Assembly: GCF_009828105.1 (NCBI RefSeq)
Contig: NZ_WTYQ01000002.1
Location: 620,001-684,000, forward strand
DNA length: 64,000 nucleotides
DNA from: Altericroceibacterium indicum
GTDB lineage: Bacteria > Pseudomonadota > Alphaproteobacteria > Sphingomonadales > Sphingomonadaceae
Direction of reading: 5' to 3'
The position numbers were made by a program, and so were the translations under genes. Positions 7,650 to 16,949 of the stretch are shown one piece after another; the stretch's first letter is position 1, and each line of letters starts with the position of its first letter. A model generated the notes under the pieces. The model saw only the letters and a list, made by a program, of their open reading frames with translations, did no database searches and was not told where the DNA came from.

Positions 7650-8450
7650 ATGTCATTAGGGGCAGCAGTTGCCGCACATCTCCCATTTCTCCGTCGTTAC
7701 GCGCGCGCCCTGACCGGTTCGCAAGCGACTGGCGATGCCTTTGTTCAGGCAACGCTTGAAGCTGCTTTGGCAGACGAAGAACTCTCTAATTCATTAAGAG
7801 GCGGTCGCGTTCCGCTTTATCGCGCATTCAACAAATTATGGTCGAGCGCATATCTCGAAATCGGCAATGAAGAACAGGCCCTTCCCTCTGCAGCCCATGA
7901 AGCTGCAGCACAGGGCCAATTGCGCCGTATCACACCCATGAACCGGCAGGCCCTGCTGCTTACCACAGTGGAAGATTTCTCTCCCGGTGAAGCCGCTCAA
8001 ATCATGGGCGTGCAGGAAAATGATGTGAACCGTCTGGTGCAAGAAGCGGTTGCGGAAATCGACCGTGAAAGCTCCACCAATGTCCTTATCATTGAGGATG
8101 AACCTCTGATCTCCATGCAATTGGAAGATCTGGTTCGTTCATTGGGCCATGATATTTGCGGTACGGCAGCAACCCGCACACAAGCACAGGAAGTTGTAGC
8201 CAAGGAAACACCTGGCCTTGTGCTGGCTGATATTCAGCTTGCCGATGGTTCTTCCGGCCTTGATGCAGTGGACGATATTCTCGCCATCGGGTCTGTGCCA
8301 GTGATCTTCATCACGGCTTACCCTGAACGGCTTTTGACAGGTGATCGGCCAGAACCGACCTATCTCGTTACCAAGCCATTCCAGGAAGACACGGTACGCG
8401 CTGCAATCAGTCAGGCATTGTTCTTTGGATCAAGTCGCCCGCTCGACTGA
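7650..8450 (+). CDS. phyR: General stress response anti-anti-sigma factor PhyR
   Basis: PhyR is the response regulator of the alphaproteobacterial general stress response. When phosphorylated it binds NepR and releases the sigma factor EcfG. The 266-residue protein has the diagnostic order: an N-terminal sigma-factor-like domain (about 1-140, including a sigma4-like stretch EAAQIMGVQENDVNRLVQEA) followed by a receiver domain (about 143-260). The receiver has acidic residues in IIEDEP (about 147-152), phosphoacceptor Asp194 in LADIQLAD and Lys in VTKPF. A perfect EcfG promoter precedes it. A sensor kinase, nepR and ecfG follow within 2.3 kb. Confidence 0.97.
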   Translation: MSLGAAVAAHLPFLRRYARALTGSQATGDAFVQATLEAALADEELSNSLRGGRVPLYRAFNKLWSSAYLEIGNEEQALPSAAHEAAAQGQLRRITPMNRQALLLTTVEDFSPGEAAQIMGVQENDVNRLVQEAVAEIDRESSTNVLIIEDEPLISMQLEDLVRSLGHDICGTAATRTQAQEVVAKETPGLVLADIQLADGSSGLDAVDDILAIGSVPVIFITAYPERLLTGDRPEPTYLVTKPFQEDTVRAAISQALFFGSSRPLD

Positions 8451-8474
8451 TCGGGCTAATCTTTAGGCAGATAT

Positions 8475-8515
8475 AAAGCCGGCCGGGAGCTTAGCTCTCA
8501 GGCCGGCTTTTTGCG
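8475..8515 (+). terminator. Terminator between convergent phyR and the sensor kinase gene
   Basis: A perfect 10-bp stem (AAAGCCGGCC at 8475-8484 with GGCCGGCTTT at 8501-8510) is followed by T residues on the plus strand. The symmetric stem may also end the converging kinase transcript. Confidence 0.85.
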
Positions 8516-8549
8516 TCAGAGACAATCCTGCCCCGCCCTGAAAGAGCCT

Positions 8550-10262
8550 TCAAACCTGTGAATCAGGGATACTGGCGAGGTGCGCTGGCTTCGGCGTACG
8601 CATAGCAAACGGCTTCGGCTTGCGAACAGGAATCGTCAGTACGCAGCTGACCCCTTCAGGTTCAAACCGGAGATCAACTGGATTGCCCACTTCATGAGCC
8701 ACAATTTTCTCGATCAGGTCAGTGCCAAAGCCCCGACCACGCTTGGCCGCAACGGGCGGCCCGCCACGCTCCAACCACTTAATTTGTACCCGATCCCGCT
8801 CCACCATTTCCCAAGCGACTGAAATTCGCCCGCCACATTGGCTAAGCGCACCATATTTGGCTGCATTGGTCGCCAATTCATGGACCGCAAGCCCCAGCGA
8901 AAGGGCATCATTCGGGGCGAGCTGAACTTCATCGCCTTCCAGCTTGACCTCATGGTCACCCGATTGCGCATAGGGCAGCAATTCGGCCTGAACCACAGAC
9001 CGCACGGGCGTCGCACCCCAGTCAGACTGGGTGAGCAAATCATGCGTTGCTGACAAGGCACGGATACGACCGTCGAGACCGTCGGCAAAATCGTTGAGGC
9101 TCTCAGCACGGCGGCGCGTCAAAGCAATAATCGACAGGACATTGGCAAGCGTATTCTTCACCCGATGATTAAGTTCACGTGTGAGAGAATTGCGAATGGA
9201 CGCCTGTTCTTCCAGCCAGCGCAATGCTGCCTGGTCTTCCATTGCCTGCGCTGTTAAAATACGGATCAGAACAGTCAACAGCAGCGCCACCAGCAAGCCG
9301 AAAATCAAGGTCGCCATAGATAGGCCAGAAAGCGTATCCGTGCGGCCACCATGCAGTTCCAGAACCCATGGGTGATTGGCAATTGTCACTACCTGACGTT
9401 CCACCATACCAGAGTTACCGTTGGGAAGACTGTCAATTTCTGCCAGCAGATTGGCAGGGGCAACGCTCCGGTCATAAATCCTCACGCTGAACTGGCCTGC
9501 ACCCTCCAGTTCCAAAGCTGAGGCAAAAAAGTCCTGCGCGTTAAACGGGCTGAAAATATAGCCCTTCAGTGCTCTTCCTCCGGGGACTGGTTTGAAAACC
9601 GGCATATAGATAAGAAAGCCCGGTTCAGGGTCACCTCCCTCTTGCTGCAAGACAACACGCCCACTGGCCGTAGGCCGCGATGTGCGTTCGGCCTCCATCA
9701 TGGCTGCCCGGCGCACCGGCTCAGAGAACATATCAAAGCCCAATGCCAGGCGGTTACGCTGAGTATCGGGTTGCAGGAAAGTGACCGGCACGGCGAAAGC
9801 CTGAGCCGGGCTCAATTGAGGGTGTAAGCGGATGCTGCCCGGCCCATCCCTCTTCATGGATTCGTTAAAGGCTTCCACCTCGTCAGGATAGACAACCCGC
9901 GCCCAGCCAATGCCATCAGCACCCCGATATTCTGCATCGAGACGCAACTCGCTGACAAAGCGGCGAAAGCGGGATGCCGGAATGTCATCCATCATCGCCA
10001 ACAAGGCTGCACCTGCCCGGAGATAAGCACTGCTGGCATTTGCCCGCCGTTCAAGCGCAGATGAGATAGCCGCCGCGCGGGTGCGAAGCTGAGCCGCTGC
10101 CTGTTGGTCTTCACTTCTCTCAATGGCGTAAACGCTCAACGCAGTAATGGCTGCGATCAGAAGAAAAATAGTCAAAGGAACAGCGCGAGGGTATCGAACC
10201 AACCAACGTTTTGTCCTGCTGCCAGACCCGGCCAAACCAATCTCCAACTCATTTCTCGACAT
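8550..10262 (-). CDS. CHASE-domain HWE/HisKA_2 sensor histidine kinase (PhyP/PhyK-type position)
   Basis: This membrane sensor probably controls the phosphorylation of PhyR. The 570-residue protein has a first membrane helix (about 27-46), a periplasmic CHASE domain (about 75-300), a second helix (about 312-334), a HisKA_2/HWE dimerisation domain with His366 in ELNHRVKN and an HATPase domain with N-box HELATNAAKYG and a G-box near GFGTDLIEK. Its location between phyR and nepR-ecfG is the position of the PhyP/PhyK-type kinase in related genomes, where such proteins may act as kinase or phosphatase. Its ligand is unknown. Its start lies 115 bases from the nepR promoter, and a near-consensus EcfG promoter is present on its own strand. 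Confidence 0.88.
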   Translation of the reverse strand: MSRNELEIGLAGSGSRTKRWLVRYPRAVPLTIFLLIAAITALSVYAIERSEDQQAAAQLRTRAAAISSALERRANASSAYLRAGAALLAMMDDIPASRFRRFVSELRLDAEYRGADGIGWARVVYPDEVEAFNESMKRDGPGSIRLHPQLSPAQAFAVPVTFLQPDTQRNRLALGFDMFSEPVRRAAMMEAERTSRPTASGRVVLQQEGGDPEPGFLIYMPVFKPVPGGRALKGYIFSPFNAQDFFASALELEGAGQFSVRIYDRSVAPANLLAEIDSLPNGNSGMVERQVVTIANHPWVLELHGGRTDTLSGLSMATLIFGLLVALLLTVLIRILTAQAMEDQAALRWLEEQASIRNSLTRELNHRVKNTLANVLSIIALTRRRAESLNDFADGLDGRIRALSATHDLLTQSDWGATPVRSVVQAELLPYAQSGDHEVKLEGDEVQLAPNDALSLGLAVHELATNAAKYGALSQCGGRISVAWEMVERDRVQIKWLERGGPPVAAKRGRGFGTDLIEKIVAHEVGNPVDLRFEPEGVSCVLTIPVRKPKPFAMRTPKPAHLASIPDSQV

Positions 10263-10377
10263 GCGTTCTGGCCCTACGTCACCGAGTTTTGCGGGACCGT
10301 AGGCAGGAGCGGATCGGTCTTACTCATCTTCACCCGACTGCCAGAAGCTGTCCAAATTTCAATAAGGCAGTCTGCAG

Positions 10378-10402
10378 GGAACCATATTGCATCATTTTCG
10401 TT
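10378..10402 (+). promoter_or_regulatory. Sigma-EcfG promoter of nepR-ecfG
   Basis: GGAAC (10378-10382), a 16-base spacer and CGTT (10399-10402) match the EcfG consensus exactly. The predicted leader before nepR is about 120 bases long. Confidence 0.85.
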
Positions 10403-10404
10403 CC
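10380..10404 (-). promoter_or_regulatory. Possible overlapping divergent sigma-EcfG promoter of the sensor kinase gene
   Basis: On the minus strand GGAAC (10404-10400), 16 bases and GGTT (10383-10380) differ by one base from the consensus and lie inside the nepR promoter. The element is almost symmetric and could drive both directions. Confidence 0.4.
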
Positions 10405-10459
10405 ACACTCAGGCTGATTTATCAGAGAAAATGAAACGAATGGGAAAGTGAACTCTGTT

Positions 10460-10482
10460 ATCTGGCAGAAAAATTGCCAGAT
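10460..10482 (+). other. Hairpin in the nepR 5' leader
   Basis: ATCTGGCA (10460-10467) and TGCCAGAT (10475-10482) form a perfect 8-bp stem with a 7-base loop, about 45 bases before the nepR start. No T run follows, so it is not a terminator. It may affect leader stability or translation. Confidence 0.5.
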
Positions 10483-10527
10483 TATGGAGCAAATCGCATA
10501 TATATGGGGCGGTAGGCATATTTTCGC

Positions 10528-10704
10528 ATGACAGGCATGGATAACAAAAAATCATCACCCGCAGCCAAAACGGCTGCTAAAGATAATCGCGAACCGGAAT
10601 GGACCAGCGGTTTGAAGCAATTATACGATTCTGTGGTCAATGAACCATTGCCTGACAGTTTCATGGACCTGCTCGCCAAACTCGATGATGGCGACAAGAA
10701 ATGA
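10528..10704 (+). CDS. nepR: Anti-sigma factor NepR
   Basis: NepR binds and inactivates EcfG until phosphorylated PhyR captures it. The gene encodes 58 residues. The C-terminal half holds the family core with GLKQLYDSVVNEPLPDSF and then MDLLAKLD, forming the two conserved helices joined by the EPLPD turn. The N-terminal 22 residues are a Lys/Ala-rich disordered tail. The start is the ATG at 10528; an ATG at 10537 would remove three residues. The stop codon overlaps the ecfG start by four bases (ATGA), so the anti-sigma and sigma factors are translationally coupled. A perfect EcfG promoter lies upstream. Confidence 0.95.
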   Translation: MTGMDNKKSSPAAKTAAKDNREPEWTSGLKQLYDSVVNEPLPDSFMDLLAKLDDGDKK

Positions 10705-11342
10705 GTAGCGATAAAGGCAGCACAAAACGCGAATTGCCTGAACGCAGCGCTGAAGATAAACGCAACTTCAAGCGCGAACTCACGGAAGTTGCTCCCCATC
10801 TTCGTGCTTTTGCACGCGGCCTGTGCGGCCGCCCGGATATGGCCGATGATCTTGTACAGGAAACAATGCTCAAAGCATGGGCTGCGCAAGACAGGTTCGA
10901 ACCGGGCACCAGTATGCGTGCTTGGACATTCGTAATTTTGCGCAACGCTTATCTCACGGACATGCGCCGCAACCGCTTTCGTGGTGAATATGATGAGACA
11001 GTGGCGGAACGGGTGCTGACTGCTCCTGCCGGACAGGAAGAACCAATCCATCTGTCAGACATGCACCGCGCATTGCTGACGCTTCCGCCGGAGCGACGAG
11101 AGGCTCTCCTGCTGGTAGGTGCTGGCGGATTTTCTTATGAAGAAGCTGCCAATATTTGCGGCTGCGCCGTGGGTACAATCAAAAGCCGTGTAGGTCGTGC
11201 TCGCGCCGCTCTTTCCAGCATGATCGAGGATGGTGACATTCCTGACCGCTCCATCAGTGACCCTTCTGCGCATCGAGCTATTCTCGAAGAACTCGATCAT
11301 GTTTCAGCAGGTTATGGCAAAGCGGCAACAGCCGCCAAATAA
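10701..11342 (+). CDS. ecfG: ECF sigma factor EcfG (general stress response)
   Basis: EcfG directs RNA polymerase to general stress promoters of the type GGAAC-N16/17-CGTT. The 213-residue protein has region 2 (about 32-100, with DDLVQETMLKAWAAQDRF) and region 4 (about 120-180, with LPPERREALLL and a helix-turn-helix ending in GTIKSRVGRARAAL). The linker is longer than in minimal ECF proteins and a C-terminal tail of about 30 residues follows. It overlaps nepR by ATGA. Matching promoters for phyR, nepR and several other genes are found in this window. Confidence 0.96.
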   Translation: MSSDKGSTKRELPERSAEDKRNFKRELTEVAPHLRAFARGLCGRPDMADDLVQETMLKAWAAQDRFEPGTSMRAWTFVILRNAYLTDMRRNRFRGEYDETVAERVLTAPAGQEEPIHLSDMHRALLTLPPERREALLLVGAGGFSYEEAANICGCAVGTIKSRVGRARAALSSMIEDGDIPDRSISDPSAHRAILEELDHVSAGYGKAATAAK

Positions 11343-11436
11343 AACCTCGCTCAATTGACTGGGATAAGGGGCATTCCGCTTGAAGCGCCCCTTGTTGCCC
11401 GCCATTTAGCCCTGAGGATAAAAGGTGAGGCGACAA

Positions 11437-12699
11437 ATGAGCTCGCAACAGGGAAAAGGTAGCCAGAACGGCTCAAGGGGGGCTTCACCCCCATCAAGCG
11501 CCGCTAGCAAGAGCCATTTCGAGAAAGTGATTCAAGAGGATGAATCACTTCAACAGAATGGTGACAATGGTCAGCAGGCGATGACTTTTGCCGCTCAGGA
11601 ACTGCGCCTAGTATCCGCCCTTGTCCTGCTTTTAGCCACCGGACTGTTCCTGGCCCTTCCCTTTGTTCTGTCGATCGGTGCAGTCGTTTTTCTGCCGCTG
11701 GTAACAGCTTTGATGCTGACCATTGTGCTCTCTCCGCTGGCAGATCGCTTTTCTATGCTGGGCCTGCCCAATGTCATCGCTTCGCTGCTCGCCTTGCTGT
11801 TCTTCATGGGCATTCTGGTGCTCGCACTTGGAGCGGTGCTCCAGCCAGCCGTCAGCCTGTTTGATGAAGTTCCGGCAATGGTGAGCAGAATTGGTGAACA
11901 TTTCTCACATCTGAAAGGTAGCCTGGATTGGATCACCAATCTTAACCGGCAAATTTCCGGCATCGTGGGTGACAGTAATCAGGACAGAGTTGTTCTGGCT
12001 GGACCCTCCATGCTGGAACAATTGGCATTCGCTACACCAAGCGTCATTCTGGAAGTTCTGCTTACCTTTCTGATGGCGTTCTTTATGATAGAAGCGCGTG
12101 TCAGAATGCGTCACCGGCTTCTTCTCGACCGAGCGCATTTTGGAACCAGCCTGAAAGCGGCGCGGGTGATCCGTGATGTGCAGGATCGGGTCGCAGCCTA
12201 TATTTTGACCGTTGGGCTTATCAACCTTGGCATTGGCATAATCGTTGCCCTGGGTGCTTGGGCACTTGGAATGGGCGCGCCTGTCATGTGGGGCGGCCTT
12301 GCGGCACTGCTCAATTTTCTGCCTTACATCGGCCCAATGGCAATGATTGCTCTACTGACACTGTTTGGCCTTGGAACGGCCGACGCGCCGCTTGTCGGAA
12401 TGATCCCTGCTGCAGCCTATCTGGGGCTGCACGCAGTGGAATCCAATGTGGCGACACCCTCTATCCTCGGTGCGAAGTTCACGATGAATCCGGTGATGAT
12501 CCTGATTGCCCTGAGCTATTTCAGCTGGATCTGGGGTGTAACTGGCGCGCTGCTTTCCGTCCCCATCCTGCTTTCGCTCACAGCCCTAATCGATCATCTG
12601 GGCAAACCCAATCTCATCGGCTTCATTTTCGGTGAGCCCCTGTTTTCGAGCAATCCGCTGACCGCGCATCATCCCGAAGAACCAGCTCACGAACAATAG
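11437..12699 (+). CDS. AI-2E family permease
   Basis: This 420-residue integral membrane protein belongs to the AI-2E (PerM/TqsA-like) family. Members have varied proposed substrates, including small signalling molecules and ions via antiport, so the substrate here is unknown. A hydrophilic N-terminal segment of about 50 residues rich in Ser, Gly and Gln precedes pairs of membrane helices; GLAALLNFLPYIGPM and the C-terminal helix pair are typical. The ATG at 11437 is chosen because AGGTGAGG lies 7 bases upstream; GTG at 11425 is an alternative. It follows ecfG by 94 bases, which contain an imperfect hairpin. Confidence 0.85.
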   Translation: MSSQQGKGSQNGSRGASPPSSAASKSHFEKVIQEDESLQQNGDNGQQAMTFAAQELRLVSALVLLLATGLFLALPFVLSIGAVVFLPLVTALMLTIVLSPLADRFSMLGLPNVIASLLALLFFMGILVLALGAVLQPAVSLFDEVPAMVSRIGEHFSHLKGSLDWITNLNRQISGIVGDSNQDRVVLAGPSMLEQLAFATPSVILEVLLTFLMAFFMIEARVRMRHRLLLDRAHFGTSLKAARVIRDVQDRVAAYILTVGLINLGIGIIVALGAWALGMGAPVMWGGLAALLNFLPYIGPMAMIALLTLFGLGTADAPLVGMIPAAAYLGLHAVESNVATPSILGAKFTMNPVMILIALSYFSWIWGVTGALLSVPILLSLTALIDHLGKPNLIGFIFGEPLFSSNPLTAHHPEEPAHEQ

Positions 12700-12714
12700 G
12701 CCGGATATGCAAAA

Positions 12715-12745
12715 GCCCGCCGCGCTGAATAGCGGGCGGGCCTTC
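12715..12745 (-). terminator. Bidirectional terminator between AI-2E permease and sodB
   Basis: The stem GCCCGCC (12715-12721) with GGCGGGC (12735-12741) is extended by CGCT/AGCG around a GAAT loop. On the minus strand it is followed by four T residues, so it mainly serves sodB. Confidence 0.75.
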
Positions 12746-12765
12746 ATCATATCACCTGGAAAGGC

Positions 12766-13377
12766 TTAGGCAGGATATTTCCATGCCGAACCGCGCGCCA
12801 GATTTTCAGCGGCAAATTCCCAGTTCAGCTTCTTTTCGATCACTTCCTTCAAGTAAGAAGGACGCGCATTCTGGTGATCGAGGTAATAAGCATGCTCCCA
12901 TACATCGATCGTCAACAATGGGTTGAAATCGGAATCAGCCAGCGTATCGCCATCATGCGTTTCTTCGAGTGACAGTTTACCACCCTTTTCAGCGAGCCAC
13001 ACCCAGCCGCTGGCGAAGTGCCCTGCACCTGCTGCAGCAAGCTTTTCCTTCAAGCCATCGAAAGAACCGAAAGCTTCGTCGATCTTGGCTGCCAGATCGC
13101 CAGTAGGCGCAGCCGTTTCAGCAGTCAGCGACTTCCAGTAGAAACCGTGGTTCCAGCTTTGTGCTGCATTGTTGAAAAGACCCTGATCACTACCGCGCGC
13201 TTTGGAAATGACGGTTTCCAGGTCGTCATTTGCTTTGTCCGTGCCTTCGATCGCAGCGTTGGTCTTGTCAATATAGGCCTTATGGTGCTTGCCGTGGTGG
13301 AAGCTCAGAGTTTCTGCAGAAATTGCAGGTGCCAGAGCGTCTGCCACAAAAGGCAGTGCCATCAGTTCAAAAGCCAT
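12766..13377 (-). CDS. sodB: Superoxide dismutase (Fe type)
   Basis: This enzyme converts superoxide to oxygen and hydrogen peroxide in the cytoplasm. The 203-residue protein has the four metal ligands His27, His77 (in NHGFYW), Asp158 and His162 (in DVWEHAYYLD). The motifs AGAGHFASGWVWL and the overall length fit the iron-dependent branch, though iron and manganese use cannot be separated with certainty. No signal peptide is present. GGATGGAGA lies just before the chosen ATG, which excludes the 26-residue extension that the frame would permit. It is transcribed alone. Confidence 0.95.
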   Translation of the reverse strand: MAFELMALPFVADALAPAISAETLSFHHGKHHKAYIDKTNAAIEGTDKANDDLETVISKARGSDQGLFNNAAQSWNHGFYWKSLTAETAAPTGDLAAKIDEAFGSFDGLKEKLAAAGAGHFASGWVWLAEKGGKLSLEETHDGDTLADSDFNPLLTIDVWEHAYYLDHQNARPSYLKEVIEKKLNWEFAAENLARGSAWKYPA

Positions 13378-13462
13378 AGTTCTCCATCCTTCAGTTACTA
13401 TGAAAGGGTCGTTCTTGAGCCCAACGCGCGAGAAAGCGCTGAGTTGCTGTTGCAAACAATTC

Positions 13463-14725
13463 TCAAACCTGTTCCAGATTCGACTGTCTATCTATTGTGG
13501 ATGCCACTGCCACATTCATGGTGACGTTGCCTACCGTTCGCATCAGATCTGGCAACATTTCTACCGCGACCAGCAAAGCCAGGGGGCCGATTGGCACGCC
13601 CATAGCAAGTGCAATGGGGCCAATGGAAGTCACAAAGCTTACCGCACCCGGCAGACTGACCGAGCCCATCGTAGTGATCATCGCCACAGCGGCGCCTGCT
13701 GCCAATGTAGCAGGGGTCAGCGGTACACCGGAAAGATGCGCCACATAAATTGCCACGGCCATATTCATGGCGGGACTGGTTGCCCGAAAGATCGCCACAG
13801 CCAATGGCAAAACGAAATCGGCCGAAATGTCCCGCACCCCGAGTTGGCGGCAAGATGCAAGCATCGCAGGCAAGCTGGCCAGCGAGCTTTGAGTTGAAAG
13901 AGCAACCGCTTGCGCTGGAAGCACTTCACGAGAAAAACGTCCTAAACGCTTACCTCCGCCCAACACTGCCAGCGGATAGGATGCGAGCAGCACGATCAGG
14001 CCAAGGCTGGAAACCAGCAGCATATAATGCCCCAGAGCAGCCACTGCGCCACTACCTGCCCTTGCCGCCAATCCGATTGCCAATGCGAAAACGCCAATCG
14101 GTGCGATCCACAAGATCCAGCCGATAACCATCAGCATTGCATTGCCCAGAGCTTCGAAAAACCCATGCAGCAGTTTGCGTTGAGCAATCGGCAAACGCGC
14201 AATCGCCACTGCGAGCGCGGCAAAGAAAATAATCACCGGCAGAATAGCGTTATTCGCGGCAGCAGTGACCACATTGGGCGCAATCAGTGATTCAAAAAAA
14301 GCTCCTAACCCCGGCACCTGTTGCACCGTATCCGTGTGGGAGATCTGCAAAGCTCCCCGCGCTCCGTTTGGAATAGGAAAGAGATTCAATAACGCAGGAA
14401 CAACCAAGCAGGCCAGCAATGTCCCGCAGGCCAGAATGGCGATAAAAGTTGAAAGGGTCCGTCGGGCCATCGCTCCAGCGCGAGCTGTATCGACCATTTT
14501 GACAATGCCAACGACAAGCAACGAAGCCACCAGTGGGATGATTGTCATCTGCAAGGCCTGGAGCCAAAGCTTGCCTACAGGCCCCGCCACCAACAAGATA
14601 GGCGCGATGACCGTATTGTCAGCCAAAACCCAACCGAGGCCAAGACCCAACACCAAACCGGCAAAGGTCCAGCCAGCCGGAAGATTAATATCCTGCAATG
14701 TGTCAGAAACGCCGGATGCGGCCAT
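13463..14725 (-). CDS. Dicarboxylate/amino acid:cation symporter (DAACS family)
   Basis: This inner-membrane carrier probably imports a C4-dicarboxylate or an acidic amino acid with protons or sodium. The 420-residue protein has about eight membrane helices and re-entrant loop signatures: a serine-rich tip in STQSSLASLPA and the NMAVAIYVAHLSG segment. The start at 14725 has GGGGAG about 4 bases upstream; an ATG at 14761 would add 12 residues but lacks a ribosome binding site. It diverges from glmM. The substrate cannot be assigned from sequence. Confidence 0.88.
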   Translation of the reverse strand: MAASGVSDTLQDINLPAGWTFAGLVLGLGLGWVLADNTVIAPILLVAGPVGKLWLQALQMTIIPLVASLLVVGIVKMVDTARAGAMARRTLSTFIAILACGTLLACLVVPALLNLFPIPNGARGALQISHTDTVQQVPGLGAFFESLIAPNVVTAAANNAILPVIIFFAALAVAIARLPIAQRKLLHGFFEALGNAMLMVIGWILWIAPIGVFALAIGLAARAGSGAVAALGHYMLLVSSLGLIVLLASYPLAVLGGGKRLGRFSREVLPAQAVALSTQSSLASLPAMLASCRQLGVRDISADFVLPLAVAIFRATSPAMNMAVAIYVAHLSGVPLTPATLAAGAAVAMITTMGSVSLPGAVSFVTSIGPIALAMGVPIGPLALLVAVEMLPDLMRTVGNVTMNVAVASTIDRQSNLEQV

Positions 14726-14830
14726 CGAACTCCCCTGTCCGCCGGATTTCGCAGGTGACATAGGATGCAGGAGGCGTCATGGCAAATAAGCAATCGATCT
14801 TCGCCACCAAACCTTCGGAGAACCGCCAAA

Positions 14831-16171
14831 ATGGAACGCAGCTATTTCGGAACGGATGGTATTCGCGGTCGCGCCAATGCTGGTGTACTAACCGCCGCCA
14901 CAGCCATGAAAGTGGGTCAGGCTGCAGGCCGCCATTTTCTGCGCGGCGATCATCGACATCGGGTTGTGATTGGCAAGGACACGCGGCTTTCCGGCTATAT
15001 GATGGAAACCGCATTGGTGGCAGGTTTCACCAGTGTAGGCATGGATGTGGTGATGACCGGGCCACTGCCGACGCCTGCCATTGCCCTCCTTACCCGTGAA
15101 ATGCGCGCAGATATTGGGGTGATGATTTCCGCCAGTCACAATTTGTTTGCGGATAATGGCATCAAGCTTTTTGGCCCGGATGGCTTCAAACTTTCTGATG
15201 AGGATGAAGAAGCGATTGAACGCGCTCTGGGCGAAGAACAGCAACTGGCGCAAGGCGATCAGATCGGCCGCGCCCGTCGGATTGATGATGCACGCGGGCG
15301 CTATATCCATTCCATCAAACAGACTTTGAATGATGCAGTGCGGCTAGATGGGCTGCGGATTGTCGTCGATTGCGCCCACGGTGCTGCCTACACCGTTGCC
15401 CCTTCCGCCTTCTGGGAGTTGGGCGCCGAAGTTATTGCGATGGGCGTGTCGCCAAACGGCCTGAACATCAATGATGGTGTGGGTTCGACAGACCTTGATG
15501 CCATCAAGGCACGCGTTGTTGCCGAGCGCGCGGATATCGGCATTGCGCTGGATGGAGATGCAGACCGCCTGATCGTGATCGACGAGAAGGGCGAAACCAT
15601 TGACGGTGATCAGATCATGGCGCTGATCGGCTCACGGCTTGCGGATAGTGGCCATTTACGCGGTGGCGGGATTGTTGCCACAGTCATGTCCAATCTTGGG
15701 CTTGAACGGTTTCTAGCCAGCAAGGGGCTGGACTTGGTCCGCGCAAAGGTGGGCGATCGCCATGTGCTCGAAGCGATGCGCAAGGGCGGTTATAATGTGG
15801 GTGGTGAACAATCAGGCCATATGATCCTGCTGGATCATGCCACCACGGGCGATGGCTGCATTGCAGCGCTTCAGGTCGTCGCAGCGATGGTCCAGTCTGG
15901 CAAACGCGCAAGCGAATTGCTGCATCTGTTCGACCCGGTTCCACAACTCCTCAAGAATGTGGTCTACGCCAGCGGCAATCCATTGGCTGACCCCAAGGTT
16001 CAGGCTGTAATTGCCGATGCAGAAGCACGATTGAAGGGTAAAGGGCGGCTCGTTATTCGCAAATCCGGCACTGAACCCAAAATCCGCGTGATGGCAGAAG
16101 GTGATGACCGGGATGAAATCGAACAGGTTGTCGACACTATCTGCTGCGGCCTTCAGGAAGCTGCCAATTAA
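14831..16171 (+). CDS. glmM: Phosphoglucosamine mutase
   Basis: GlmM converts glucosamine-6-phosphate to glucosamine-1-phosphate, a precursor of UDP-GlcNAc for peptidoglycan and LPS. The 446-residue protein has the alpha-D-phosphohexomutase domains in order: FGTDGIRG at the N-terminus, the phosphoserine loop in MISASHN (about residue 100), the metal loop DGDADR (about 240), the sugar-binding loop GGEQSGH and the phosphate-binding [12 protein letters not shown] near the end. The start [10 protein letters not shown] matches the family length. thiD begins one base after the stop. Confidence 0.97.
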   Translation: MERSYFGTDGIRGRANAGVLTAATAMKVGQAAGRHFLRGDHRHRVVIGKDTRLSGYMMETALVAGFTSVGMDVVMTGPLPTPAIALLTREMRADIGVMISASHNLFADNGIKLFGPDGFKLSDEDEEAIERALGEEQQLAQGDQIGRARRIDDARGRYIHSIKQTLNDAVRLDGLRIVVDCAHGAAYTVAPSAFWELGAEVIAMGVSPNGLNINDGVGSTDLDAIKARVVAERADIGIALDGDADRLIVIDEKGETIDGDQIMALIGSRLADSGHLRGGGIVATVMSNLGLERFLASKGLDLVRAKVGDRHVLEAMRKGGYNVGGEQSGHMILLDHATTGDGCIAALQVVAAMVQSGKRASELLHLFDPVPQLLKNVVYASGNPLADPKVQAVIADAEARLKGKGRLVIRKSGTEPKIRVMAEGDDRDEIEQVVDTICCGLQEAAN

Positions 16172-16172
16172 T

Positions 16173-16949
16173 ATGACAGCTCAGCACATCGCCCCGCCCC
16201 GCATCCTCTCCATTGCCGGTTCGGATAGTTCCGGCGGCGCGGGGATTCAGGCCGACATCAAGACCATCACGATGCTGGGTGGCTATGCGATGACCGCAAT
16301 CACCTCGATCACTGCGCAGAACACGCTTGGCGTGACCAAGGTGGAAGCCTTATCGGCCGATATGGTTGCAGCGCAGCTTGATGCCTGTCTTGATGATATC
16401 GGGGTGGACGCCGTGAAAATCGGTATGCTTGGCTCCCCCGATATTGCCAATATCGTCGCAGACCGGCTTGAGCGGCTGGAAGCGCCCATCATTTTCGACC
16501 CGGTGATGGTTTCAACAAGTGGTTCCGTACTGGCCGATGAAGACACCGTGGCAGCTTTTGAACGCCTGATGTCCCTTGCCGCGCTGACAACGCCGAATGT
16601 GCCTGAACTGGAAGCTCTTGGCGGTTCGCAGAAGATGGCTCTGCGCCATATCCCTTACCTTGCCAAAGGCGGTGACATGGAAGGCCCCACCGTGATGGAC
16701 CGCCTCGTGCAACCCGATTTGCCTGAGATTGTGTGGGAAGATGAGCGGATCTTTACCCGCCATACACATGGGACAGGCTGCACGCTTTCAAGCGCTATTG
16801 CGACTTTGATGGGGAAAGGTTCCACGCTTGAGGACGCCATCAGCGAAGCGCGCGATTTCACTCGTCAGGTGATGTTGGCCGCTCCCGGGTTTGGGGCAGG
16901 CCATGGGCCGATGGGGCATCAGGCATATCAGTCAGGTCGGGAGGGGTAA
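16173..16949 (+). CDS. thiD: Hydroxymethylpyrimidine kinase / phosphomethylpyrimidine kinase
   Basis: ThiD phosphorylates HMP and HMP-phosphate in thiamine biosynthesis. The 258-residue ribokinase-fold protein has SIAGSDSSGGAGIQADIKT at the N-terminus, DPVMVSTSG (about 110) and the anion hole HGTGCTLSSAIA with the catalytic Cys (about 210). It follows glmM after one base, so the two are cotranscribed, although their pathways differ. No TPP riboswitch is visible upstream. Confidence 0.95.
   Translation: MTAQHIAPPRILSIAGSDSSGGAGIQADIKTITMLGGYAMTAITSITAQNTLGVTKVEALSADMVAAQLDACLDDIGVDAVKIGMLGSPDIANIVADRLERLEAPIIFDPVMVSTSGSVLADEDTVAAFERLMSLAALTTPNVPELEALGGSQKMALRHIPYLAKGGDMEGPTVMDRLVQPDLPEIVWEDERIFTRHTHGTGCTLSSAIATLMGKGSTLEDAISEARDFTRQVMLAAPGFGAGHGPMGHQAYQSGREG

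Noticed and set aside
11366-11393. AAGGGGC/GCCCCTT hairpin after ecfG as a strong terminator.
   Set aside because: The stem is only 7 bp and is followed by TTGTTG rather than a T run; read-through into the AI-2E gene remains possible.
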